Notes under the pieces: generated by a model
Told to the model about the DNA's origin: nothing
Database searches by the model: none
The model's input: only the letters and a program-made list of their open reading frames with translations
Program-made: the position numbers and the translations under genes
Shown: positions 1 to 6,334 of the stretch, piece by piece
How the letters are laid out: every line of letters starts with the position of its first letter
Numbering within the stretch: the stretch's first letter is position 1
From: Desulfobacteraceae bacterium UBA2230
GTDB lineage: Bacteria > Desulfobacterota > Desulfobacteria > Desulfobacterales > Desulfosarcinaceae
Direction of reading: 5' to 3'
Assembly: GCA_002348005.1 (NCBI GenBank)
Contig: DDYQ01000011.1
Coordinates: 1-11,292 of the forward strand
DNA length: 11,292 nucleotides

Positions 1-76
1 CGTCGATGGCGGTCAGGTCGCCGAAACGCAGGGCGAATTTTACTTCCAAATCCTTGACTTCCAGCAGATGACCCAT
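1..76 (-). CDS. ABC transporter ATP-binding protein, DppD/OppD type (N-terminal fragment)
   Basis: Only the first 25 codons lie in the window; the gene continues beyond the left edge. The visible start reads MGHLLEVKDLEVKF, the usual opening beta-strand of an ABC ATPase (LLEVKDLxVxF), ahead of a Walker A motif that must lie outside the window. The ATG at 76 follows the TAG stop of the upstream permease by only 3 bases, and the AAAGGATAG at the permease end serves as its ribosome binding site, so the two genes should be translationally coupled. By position after two permeases and a binding protein it is expected to be the cytoplasmic ATPase that powers the importer. The family call rests on few residues plus strong operon context. 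Confidence 0.8.
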   Translation of the reverse strand, partial: MGHLLEVKDLEVKFALRFGDLTAID

Positions 77-79
77 GAA

Positions 80-997
80 CTATCCTTTGTACAGCTTGGG
101 ATTGAGTACATCGCGCAGCCAGTCGCCGAAGAGGATGACGACCAGGGTGAAGGTCACCAGCAGAATTCCGGGAAACATGGTGATCCACCAAGACCCGGAA
201 AAAACGTACTGGAAACCGGCCTTGATCAACGATCCCAGAGAAGGTTTGGTGATCGGCATGCCCAACCCCAGAAAGGAGAGCGCCGCCTCGCTCATCACGG
301 CCTGGGCCACCTGGATAGTGGAGATCACCAGCACCGGGGTCAGGGTGTTGGGCAATATATGGCGATACATGATGCGCGCCCGGTTCAACCCGATCACGCG
401 CGCCGCTTCGACATACTCCTTCTTCTTCTCGCCCAGCACCGAAGCGCGCACCGTGCGGGCGTACTTGGGCCATTCCGAAATGCCGATGATGACGATCAGA
501 AGGGGCATGGCCATTTGCTCAAAGCGTCCCACACCGAAGGCCAGTTGAAAGATGGCGCTGGTGATGATGGCGACGATCAGATAGGGGATCGAAAACTGGA
601 TATCGGCCACGCGCATCAGCAGGCTGTCCACACGGCCGCCGACGTACCCGGCGGTCAATCCCACCACAACGCCCAGGATGCCCTGGAACAACACCGCGCC
701 GATACCGATGGCCACCGAGGTGCGCAACCCGTAAAGCATGGTGGAGTAAAGATCGCGCCCCTGGATGTCGGTTCCCAACCAGAAGCGCTCCTCGCCGCCC
801 TCCATCCAGGAGGGCGGAAGCTCGGCATCCATCACGTCGATGGTAGCGGTATCGTATGGATTGTGCGGGGCGATCAGGGGCGCCAGAATGCTGACCAGCA
901 CCAGAAAAAAGAAGATCGAAAAGCTGGACACCGCCACCGGGTCGCGCCGGAAACTGTAAAGGAAGTAGGATTTCTTGAATCGCTGCCAGGCCTTCAT
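80..997 (-). CDS. Peptide/nickel-type ABC transporter permease, DppC/OppC family
   Basis: Inner-membrane subunit of a binding-protein-dependent importer of the dipeptide/oligopeptide/nickel class. The 305-residue product has the family layout: a cytoplasmic N-terminus, a first TM at about 25-44 ending in LIAPHNPYD, the DppC/OppC signature FWLGTDIQGRD (72-82), then further TM segments. The ATPase-contacting EAA loop is at about 196-217 (EYVEAARVIGL, then HILPN). It ends SFLGLG (241-246) with a last TM near 275-291, as in homologues. The ATG at 997 overlaps the TGA of the upstream permease (ATGA), so translation is coupled; reading frame is open further upstream but that stretch lies inside the preceding gene and is not protein-like. 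The substrate cannot be read from this subunit. Confidence 0.95.
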   Translation of the reverse strand: MKAWQRFKKSYFLYSFRRDPVAVSSFSIFFFLVLVSILAPLIAPHNPYDTATIDVMDAELPPSWMEGGEERFWLGTDIQGRDLYSTMLYGLRTSVAIGIGAVLFQGILGVVVGLTAGYVGGRVDSLLMRVADIQFSIPYLIVAIITSAIFQLAFGVGRFEQMAMPLLIVIIGISEWPKYARTVRASVLGEKKKEYVEAARVIGLNRARIMYRHILPNTLTPVLVISTIQVAQAVMSEAALSFLGLGMPITKPSLGSLIKAGFQYVFSGSWWITMFPGILLVTFTLVVILFGDWLRDVLNPKLYKG

Positions 998-1968
998 TGC
1001 GCTCCCGTGATGCGAACCATAGGGTTGATGAAACCATAGCAAATATCGACGAGGGTGTTGATCGCCACGAACATTACACCCACCACCACCAGATAGGCCA
1101 CCAGCAGCGAGGTGTCCGAGCGTTCCACAGCCTCCAGGAACATGAAACCCATCCCCTGCCACTGAAATACCGTTTCCGTGAGCAGGGTAAAGGCGAAGAG
1201 GATGCCGATCTCCACCCCGAAAACCGTGACCACCGGCAGCAGCGTGTTCTTGAACGCATGCAGCAGCCACACGCGGTAGCGGCTGAGCCCCTTGGCCCAT
1301 GCGAATTTGATGTATTCGGTTTCCAGCACCTCCATCATCTCCGAACGAATCAAACGGATATAGAGCGGCAGCATGATGGAGGAAAGGGCGATACTGGGCA
1401 GCACGAGGTGCAGCAGACCGTCGGTCGTAAGCAAACCGGTGTCCCACCCGCCCACATTGACCGTTTCACCCCTTCCATAGGAAGGCAGCCACTGCAGCTC
1501 GACCCCGAAGATATAGATCAGGGCGATGGCCGTCAGAAATACCGGAACCGCCACGCCAATCGTGCTTACGGCCATCACGATCCGTGAAAACCAGGCGCGC
1601 GGCCGGATGGCGGTATAGATCCCGACCGGAAAGCAGAAGAGCAAAATGATCACCGTGGAACCGAAAACCAGCTCCAGAGTCGCCGGCGCCTTGGAGATGA
1701 TCACTTCCAGGGCCGGTTTCTTGTGAAAGTAGGAGATGCCCAGATCGCCCTGCAGGGCTTTCCAGCAGAAGCGGCCGAATTGTACCAGCTGCGGATCGTT
1801 AAGGCCCAGCTGTTCCCGCAGGGCTTCACGCTCGGCCAGGGAAACGCGCTCGCCCACCATGTCGCGCACCGGGTCGCCGATATTGTGCTGCACCGAAAAT
1901 CCGATGAAAGCGATCACCACCATGACCAGGATGGCTTGAACAATACGACGAATGATGAATGCAAACAT
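994..1968 (-). CDS. Peptide/nickel-type ABC transporter permease, DppB/OppB family
   Basis: First permease of the importer, 324 residues. Visible family features are the N-terminal MFAFIIRRIVQAILVM membrane segment (about 1-26), a periplasmic region with REQLGLNDP (51-59) and the GDLGIS motif (74-79). About five more TM segments follow. The EAA-type loop at 219-245 reads YIKFAWAKGLSRYRVWLLHA followed by KNTLLPV; the usual 'EAA/RTARAKG' is altered to KFAWAKG, but the Gly and the following helix are kept. The ATG at 1968 has GGGAA about 5 bases upstream. An upstream extension to 2178 is open but is Arg/Pro-rich and covers two hairpins, so I reject it. It lies 230 bp after the binding protein gene and overlaps the next permease by 4 bp. 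It should pair with that permease as a heterodimer. Confidence 0.95.
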   Translation of the reverse strand: MFAFIIRRIVQAILVMVVIAFIGFSVQHNIGDPVRDMVGERVSLAEREALREQLGLNDPQLVQFGRFCWKALQGDLGISYFHKKPALEVIISKAPATLELVFGSTVIILLFCFPVGIYTAIRPRAWFSRIVMAVSTIGVAVPVFLTAIALIYIFGVELQWLPSYGRGETVNVGGWDTGLLTTDGLLHLVLPSIALSSIMLPLYIRLIRSEMMEVLETEYIKFAWAKGLSRYRVWLLHAFKNTLLPVVTVFGVEIGILFAFTLLTETVFQWQGMGFMFLEAVERSDTSLLVAYLVVVGVMFVAINTLVDICYGFINPMVRITGAQ

Positions 1969-2048
1969 AAGGTTCCCACATGTTCGGGAGTTCAGCCGGC
2001 AGTAAAAAACTTCCTTCAAGACCGCCAAGCGATGTTGCACCGGCGGAT

Positions 2049-2097
2049 GCCCGGGCCGGCGTCTCCGGCGGTTTAGTCGAGAGCGCCCGGCCCGGGC
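2049..2097 (-). other. Second GC-rich stem-loop in the same intercistronic gap
   Basis: GCCCGGGCCGG (2049-2059) pairs exactly with CCGGCCCGGGC (2087-2097) over a 27-base loop. It lies between the 2138-2170 hairpin and the DppB-type start at 1968. A minor hairpin (CGAAA/TTTCG, 2108-2120) sits between the two. No T-run adjoins it. It may act with the larger hairpin in limiting downstream expression or protecting the upstream message. Confidence 0.55.
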
Positions 2098-2137
2098 TCG
2101 ATCCTTGCGAAAGTCTTTCGGGTCCTGCCGACGCGTT

Positions 2138-2170
2138 CGCGGCTGTTGGCAATGCCTGCCAACAGCCGCG
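2138..2170 (-). other. Perfect 14-bp stem-loop after the binding protein gene
   Basis: CGCGGCTGTTGGCA (2138-2151) pairs exactly with TGCCAACAGCCGCG (2157-2170) across a 5-base loop. In the direction of transcription it begins about 28 bases after the stop of the substrate-binding protein gene. No T-run follows the stem on the minus strand, so it is not a classical intrinsic terminator. A stabilising 3' structure that makes the binding-protein message outlast the permease message fits the known pattern in binding-protein operons, but this is inference. Confidence 0.7.
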
Positions 2171-2198
2171 GCAATCACATCTGCGGAACTTGGTTACG

Positions 2199-3752
2199 CT
2201 ACTTCCATTCCAGGTCCCCGATATAAGGAAAGTTCATGACGTTGACGATGGGTTTCACATCGATGCCCTGACGGGCGGCGTACGAGTGGTTCTGCCAATG
2301 GAATATGACACTGAAGGCATCATCGTACAGGATTTGCTCGATTTGCTGCAACATGACCGTTCGTTTCTTCAGATCGGTCTCGGTCTGACAGGCCAGCGTC
2401 AGCCGGTCCACCTCCGGGTTGCAGTAGTTGCCTGAATTATACTGCCCGTAGCCGGTTTCCTTGTTGGGGCACATGGCCAGAAATTCATAGAAGTTGCCGG
2501 AATCCTCGGTGTCGGAATGCCAGCCGACCATCTGAAAATCAGCCACCTGCTTGTCGTATTCATCCCAGTACTGTGCTTTGGGCATGGTCTTGAGATTGAT
2601 TTTGATATTGAGCCTGGACATCATGGCAACGAAGGCCTCGGCAATCTTCTCGTCGTTGACATAGCGATTGTTGGGGGCGATCATGCTGGCTTCGAAGCCT
2701 TTCTCGTAACCGGCCTCTTTCATCAGGGCCTGCGCCTTCTTCAGATCGAATTGCGGCACCAAGGCTTCATTGTAGCCCTGGTAACCTTTGGGGCTGAGTT
2801 GTCCGGCCGGGGTGGCCGTGCCTCTCATGATCTTTTCGGCGATGCCGATGTTATTGGTGGCCAGATTGATCGCCTGGCGCACTTTTTTGACCCGCAACGG
2901 CTCAAGTCGCTTCTGGTTCATCTGCACGGTGATAATGCGGCCTCCGACGTAGGTGGTCAAATCGACCTTGGGGTCTTTTTCGATGCGGTTGAAATCCTGG
3001 GGCGGAACCGGATAGATGAAGTCCACGTCTCCGGAAAGCAACGCCGCCACGCGGGTGGCCTCTTCCTTGATGGGCGTCAGGATGATTTTGCCGATGTTGC
3101 CCGGAGAATCCTTGTCCCAGTAGTCGGGGTTGCGCTCCAGTTCCATGCGCACCCCCTGTTCACGGTAGGTGCAGCGATACGGCCCGGTGCCGCTGGGCAA
3201 CGTCTCGTTGGCAAAGGAGTAGCCGGCCTTGACCACCGCGTCCTTGGGTTGCCCCTTGCGGTCGGTTCCTGAATAGAAGACGCTGTCCAGCGGGAAAATG
3301 TAGGTGGCCATATTGAGCACCAGAGAGTAGGGCTTGCTGGTCTTGATGTCGACGGTGTAATCGTCCACCATCACCGGTGTTTCGAACGCCTCGAAGAGCC
3401 CCTTGAAGTCGACGCTTTTCTTCATTCGGTCCACCGTGAATACCACATCCTTGGCGGTGAAGGGATTGCCGCTGTGAAACTTGACCCCCTTGACCAGATG
3501 GAAGCGCATGGTCTGGGGATCGACCTGCTCCCAGCGCTCGGCCAGGCGCGGTTCGAAGGACATGTCCTGGGCGTAGCGTACCAGTGGATCAAACACCCAA
3601 TGGGAAAACTCCAGCATATTCCCCGACAACTGCTGCTGAATATCCAGCGTTTCGGGGTCCGAAGCCAATCCCAGACGCAAGGTTTTCATCTCGGCTAAGG
3701 CTGTGCCGCAAAGCAGCAGCACAAGGGCTAAACACAACAGCGTACGTTTCAT
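2199..3752 (-). CDS. ABC transporter periplasmic substrate-binding protein, family 5 (DppA/OppA/NikA type)
   Basis: Exported solute-binding protein of 517 residues that captures the substrate in the periplasm and hands it to the two permeases. Residues 1-20 form a signal peptide (MKRT, a Leu-rich core, cleavage after ALA). The Cys at 15 is preceded by LLL, a poor lipobox, so a soluble secreted form is more likely. The family 5 signature lies at about 83-109 and includes KGVKFHSG followed by FTAKDVVF. The N-terminal ASDPETLD (30-37) and the C-terminal Trp/Tyr-rich region are also typical. The ATG at 3752 has a strong AGGAGG just upstream; open frame to 3938 is rejected because it would remove the signal peptide. 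It is first in the operon and separated from the permeases by structured RNA. Family members bind di/oligopeptides, nickel chelates, opines or sugars, so 'peptide' is only the most common case. Confidence 0.95.
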   Translation of the reverse strand: MKRTLLCLALVLLLCGTALAEMKTLRLGLASDPETLDIQQQLSGNMLEFSHWVFDPLVRYAQDMSFEPRLAERWEQVDPQTMRFHLVKGVKFHSGNPFTAKDVVFTVDRMKKSVDFKGLFEAFETPVMVDDYTVDIKTSKPYSLVLNMATYIFPLDSVFYSGTDRKGQPKDAVVKAGYSFANETLPSGTGPYRCTYREQGVRMELERNPDYWDKDSPGNIGKIILTPIKEEATRVAALLSGDVDFIYPVPPQDFNRIEKDPKVDLTTYVGGRIITVQMNQKRLEPLRVKKVRQAINLATNNIGIAEKIMRGTATPAGQLSPKGYQGYNEALVPQFDLKKAQALMKEAGYEKGFEASMIAPNNRYVNDEKIAEAFVAMMSRLNIKINLKTMPKAQYWDEYDKQVADFQMVGWHSDTEDSGNFYEFLAMCPNKETGYGQYNSGNYCNPEVDRLTLACQTETDLKKRTVMLQQIEQILYDDAFSVIFHWQNHSYAARQGIDVKPIVNVMNFPYIGDLEWK

Positions 3753-3922
3753 ATCCTTCCTCCTGTTTTGGGGTCTTTGATTTGGACGATCCGATAACAC
3801 CGCGAACAGCGGTACCGGTCTGATCACGATGAATTCGAATTTGATTCTGTTCAACAAAGCAGGCGTCAGGCGGTAATTCGGCGGGTGCCCCTGCCTGATC
3901 GAAGCCGATGTATGTAAAAAGG

Positions 3923-3951
3923 CATGTACCCAGTCCACCGCATGCTGTCAA
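3923..3951 (-). promoter_or_regulatory. Sigma70-like promoter for the ABC importer operon
   Basis: On the minus strand TTGACA (3951-3946) is followed after 17 bases by TACATG (3928-3923): a perfect -35, optimal spacing and a moderate -10. Predicted transcription starts near 3916, leaving a leader of about 165 bases before the binding-protein ATG at 3752. The leader contains a short hairpin (ACCGC/GCGGT, 3799-3813) and a 10-bp palindrome (AATTCGAATT, 3832-3841). I recognise no riboswitch class in it. Confidence 0.55.
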
Positions 3952-3974
3952 GCGAAACCCCGGCAGCGCGGCAT

Positions 3975-3994
3975 TCCCGGCTCAGCAGCCGGGA
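3975..3994 (-). terminator. Hairpin after the TauE/SafE gene, possible terminator
   Basis: TCCCGGCT (3975-3982) pairs perfectly with AGCCGGGA (3987-3994) across a 4-base loop. It is about 28 bases downstream of the TauE/SafE stop and directly upstream of the importer promoter, so it is well placed to separate the two units. It lacks a T-run on the minus strand, so intrinsic termination would be weak. Confidence 0.35.
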
Positions 3995-4022
3995 CAGCGT
4001 GGGGTCATGGCCAGTGCCCGGC

Positions 4023-4796
4023 TCAGAGGTAGTTGATGTAAACCATGCGCGCCAAGGTAATGAATACGACAGCCAGGAAAACCGGCCGGATAAAACGGGT
4101 CCCTTTGGTGATGGCCAGGTTTGATCCGATGCGCGCGCCGATCACCTGGCCAACGGCCATCAGAAGTCCCACACCAAACAAGACGCTTCCGGAAAGCATA
4201 AAAACAGCCAGGGCGACAATATTGCTCGTAAAATTGACCACCCTGGTGTTGCCCACCGCCTGAGCCATCGAAAGCCCCCTAAAGGCCAGAAAAGCGGCGG
4301 TCCAGAAGGACCCTGCGCCCGGCCCGAAGAATCCATCATAAAATCCCAGGCCCACTCCGAAAAGCAGGTAAAACAGATGCCTGGGGAGGACGGCCGCACG
4401 CTGCGCATACCCCAGTCGGGGCGATGCCAGCGTGTAGACCAACACCACGCACAGCAGGACGGGAATCAGGTGTTTGAGGAAGCCCGCATCCATCTGCTGG
4501 ATGGCCCAGGCGCCCAGTGCAGCGCCGATGAAGGTGTAGATGATACCTGCGCACAGCGGTTTTAGCGGCGCCGCACCTCGGCGCGTGTACGTATACGCTG
4601 CGGAAAGGGCACCAAAGCTGCCCTGCAGCTTGTTGGTGCCCAACGCGATCTGGGGCGGCAGCCCCACCGAAAGCAGCGCCGGGAGGCTGATCAGTCCGCC
4701 CCCGCCGGCGATCGAATCGACGAAACCGGCGAATAGACCCGCGCCGAAGAGAAACAGATAGTTGATCACATTGGGTTCAAAAATGCCCGGCGGCAT
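4023..4796 (-). CDS. TauE/SafE (TSUP) family membrane transporter, YfcA-like
   Basis: Integral inner-membrane protein of 257 residues with about eight hydrophobic segments. The fold is a clear internal duplication. The first half has GFVDSIAGGGGLISLPALL (24-42) followed by GTNKLQG (53-59). The second half has GFYDGFFGPGAGSFW (151-165) followed by GNTRVVN (182-188). These paired Gly-rich and N-K/R motifs are the mark of the TSUP (formerly DUF81) family, proposed to move sulfite, sulfoacetate, sulfonates or other organosulfur anions; the substrate cannot be told here. The ATG at 4796 has GGAG about 9 bases upstream. It lies 72 bp after the small helical protein gene and is probably the last gene of the unit starting near 6226. 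No sulfur-metabolism gene is adjacent in the window. Confidence 0.92.
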   Translation of the reverse strand: MPPGIFEPNVINYLFLFGAGLFAGFVDSIAGGGGLISLPALLSVGLPPQIALGTNKLQGSFGALSAAYTYTRRGAAPLKPLCAGIIYTFIGAALGAWAIQQMDAGFLKHLIPVLLCVVLVYTLASPRLGYAQRAAVLPRHLFYLLFGVGLGFYDGFFGPGAGSFWTAAFLAFRGLSMAQAVGNTRVVNFTSNIVALAVFMLSGSVLFGVGLLMAVGQVIGARIGSNLAITKGTRFIRPVFLAVVFITLARMVYINYL

Positions 4797-4868
4797 TGCG
4801 CCATCTCCAGAAATTAAATCGCTCGGCCGACGTTCCGGAAAATCTTTCCAGGCCCGTTGAGCGAGTTA

Positions 4869-5195
4869 TCAGATATCGCTTGCGGATTCATCGAGCGCTC
4901 TCTTGATGCGTTTGAATCGATACACGCAGGCGCGGATTTCTTCGCCGACGATAGCATTCAGATCGAGTCGCTCGGCGCGGATCACATACTGCCGCGCCTC
5001 AAAGATTTTGCCGGCTTCCAGATGAATCCCGGCCAGAAATACAAGGGCTTCCAATTCAAAGGCCGGATAAAATTGAATTTCCGCATCATGCAGGATTCCT
5101 TCCAGCACCCTTACGGCATATGGCGCATCACCGCGCAAATCCAGTATCTTGGCGGCTTTGTCGATTTGCTGCATGTAGAAATGCCGTTTATTCAT
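4869..5195 (-). CDS. Small helical protein, TPR-like, function unknown
   Basis: I do not recognise a named family for this 108-residue protein. It has no signal peptide or membrane segment. Residues 8-75 look like two or three antiparallel helical hairpins of TPR type (ALVFLAGIHLEAGKIFEARQY at about 50-70 has the small/large residue rhythm of a TPR, including a LA-G-I-LEAGK-F-EA pattern). A basic stretch follows (YRFKRIKRA, 92-100). The ATG at 5195 lacks a good Shine-Dalgarno; an internal ATG at codon 8 is no better. It starts 63 bases after the stop of the TPR lipoprotein gene, in the same frame, and a perfect 12-bp palindrome lies just before the start. A cytoplasmic partner of its neighbours is a guess. 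Confidence 0.65.
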   Translation of the reverse strand: MNKRHFYMQQIDKAAKILDLRGDAPYAVRVLEGILHDAEIQFYPAFELEALVFLAGIHLEAGKIFEARQYVIRAERLDLNAIVGEEIRACVYRFKRIKRALDESASDI

Positions 5196-5203
5196 GAACG
5201 TCA

Positions 5204-5215
5204 GGTTCCGGAACC
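5204..5215. repeat. Perfect 12-bp palindrome before the small helical protein gene
   Basis: GGTTCCGGAACC is self-complementary over its whole length and lies 8 bases ahead of the ATG at 5195, where a ribosome binding site would be expected. It could be an operator-like dyad or a short mRNA structure that affects translation. A single copy of a 12-bp palindrome may also be chance. Confidence 0.4.
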
Positions 5216-5258
5216 GGCGGGAACAGGCGCTGCGGGTCCAGAAACGCCTTGTAGGAGG

Positions 5259-6191
5259 TTAACGGCACAGGGTGCCCTCGGTCCGGCCCTCCAGCCACTC
5301 CTCGATCCAGTGCAGGGAAGCCTGAATATCGACGCCGGCGCGATCGGCGCTGTCCTTCAGCGATGCTATCAACTCCTGCGTACGTAGGGTGTCCTGCAGC
5401 AGTGCGTAGATTTTTGCGCTGCGCAGAAAAAAGCCCACTGCCCTGGCGTGGTCGCCCAACCGGGCATAGCAGACACCCAGAGCCGCCAGATCCTTGGCCA
5501 CCGAAGGGTAGGCGCCCCCGGCGCGGTCGAAGGTGAGGGCCTCCTGCAGATGGGGCTCCGCTTCCGCGGGTCTGCCGGTTTCAACCAGCAGCCGACCGAG
5601 TGCATAGTGCGCGGCCGCTTTGGAAGCATCATCGCCCGCCCGCCGAACGGCCAGCGCTTGGGTGAGCAGGCGCTGGGCCTCTGCCGTTTCGTTGCGCGCC
5701 ATGGCAATTAAAGCGCGGTTTTTGAGACGCAGTGTCAACAGAAGCGGCGCCGCGCCGGCCAGGGCATCGGCCTGATCCAGCGTGTGCGCCGCTTCTTCCA
5801 GCTGCCCGGACCGCACCAGGGCGGCCGCCTGGTTCGACAGCACCCGAACGGCGCCATCACGGTCTTCCAGTTGACGATACACAGCAAGCGCCTCCGTGTA
5901 GCTCCGCAGTGCGCCTTGCATATCATCCAACTGATAATAAACGTTGGCCATGCTGTTCAAGCTGCTCGCGATTCCGGGGAGGTTGTCAAGAACGGTGTAG
6001 CGTTCATGCGCCTCCTGAAAAAATTCCAGGGCACGCGTATAGCACCCCTGCAGGTAAAGGGCCGCGCCATGATTGAGGGGGCGGTCGACCCGGGGACTCG
6101 ACCGAACTGTCTCGGCATGGCGTGTACTGGAAGTACAGGCAACAGAAAAGGTGAGCAGGATGATGCTGATTAGGAAACGGTAACGGTGCAT
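5259..6191 (-). CDS. TPR-repeat lipoprotein
   Basis: Probable outer- or inner-membrane-anchored protein of 310 residues. The N-terminus (MHRYRFLISIILLTFSVAC) is a lipoprotein-type signal: basic, then hydrophobic, then SVAC with Cys19 as the lipidation site; Ser at -3 is less usual than Leu. From about 41 to 264 there are some six tetratricopeptide repeats, e.g. GAALYLQGCYTRALEFFQEA (42-61), NSMANVYYQLDDMQGALRSY (79-98) and ALGRLLVETGRPAEAEPHL (197-215). The run is characteristic of the extended 'TPR_12' class seen in scaffolds and adaptors. Start at ATG 6191 with a weak GAG about 5 bases upstream; it is supported by the signal peptide and by the promoter at 6233-6261. No enzymatic domain is visible. 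A scaffold role for an envelope complex is inferred, and partners are unknown. Confidence 0.9.
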   Translation of the reverse strand: MHRYRFLISIILLTFSVACTSSTRHAETVRSSPRVDRPLNHGAALYLQGCYTRALEFFQEAHERYTVLDNLPGIASSLNSMANVYYQLDDMQGALRSYTEALAVYRQLEDRDGAVRVLSNQAAALVRSGQLEEAAHTLDQADALAGAAPLLLTLRLKNRALIAMARNETAEAQRLLTQALAVRRAGDDASKAAAHYALGRLLVETGRPAEAEPHLQEALTFDRAGGAYPSVAKDLAALGVCYARLGDHARAVGFFLRSAKIYALLQDTLRTQELIASLKDSADRAGVDIQASLHWIEEWLEGRTEGTLCR

Positions 6192-6232
6192 TCAGACTCG
6201 CAGTCAAAAGGTGCCTTCTCGAAGATGTCCGG

Positions 6233-6261
6233 CTTATACTCTTATTCCTGCTGCAAGTCAA
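6233..6261 (-). promoter_or_regulatory. Sigma70-like promoter for the TPR lipoprotein unit
   Basis: On the minus strand TTGACT (6261-6256) and TATAAG (6238-6233) are separated by exactly 17 bases, a close match to the consensus. Start of transcription would be near 6226, giving a leader of about 35 bases to the ATG at 6191. The 63-bp and 72-bp gaps downstream suggest that the lipoprotein, small helical and TauE/SafE genes are co-transcribed from it. Confidence 0.6.
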
Positions 6262-6334
6262 AAAAGATGGCGCCTTGCGGACCTTTTCCGGCGTGGGGTC
6301 TTTATTTTACCTGCGGAAGTGATAAACCGACAAC

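Noticed and set aside
68..1039. Plus-strand open frame of 323 codons
   Set aside because: It lies wholly opposite the two permease genes, is rich in His, Gln, Asp and Gly as expected for an antisense frame of a GC-rich membrane-protein gene, and has no ribosome binding site or domain.
998..1447. N-terminal extension of the DppC-type permease
   Set aside because: The extension overlaps the DppB-type gene and is low-complexity; the ATG at 997 overlaps the upstream stop as ATGA and gives a family-sized protein.
2517..3272. Plus-strand open frame of 251 codons
   Set aside because: Antisense to the well-supported binding-protein gene; no recognisable domain.
3589..3951. Minus-strand frame of 120 codons covering the binding-protein leader
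   Set aside because: Its start codon lies inside the -35 box and it overlaps the 5' end of the binding-protein gene in another frame; composition is not protein-like.
3975..3994. Classical rho-independent terminator
   Set aside because: The hairpin is real, but the missing T-run means I list it only as a possible terminator with low confidence.
6192..6334. Possible short precursor peptide gene beside the radical SAM enzyme
   Set aside because: I looked for a small peptide gene with a ribosome binding site here and in 8360-8450 and found none, so a RiPP-type cluster is not supported.
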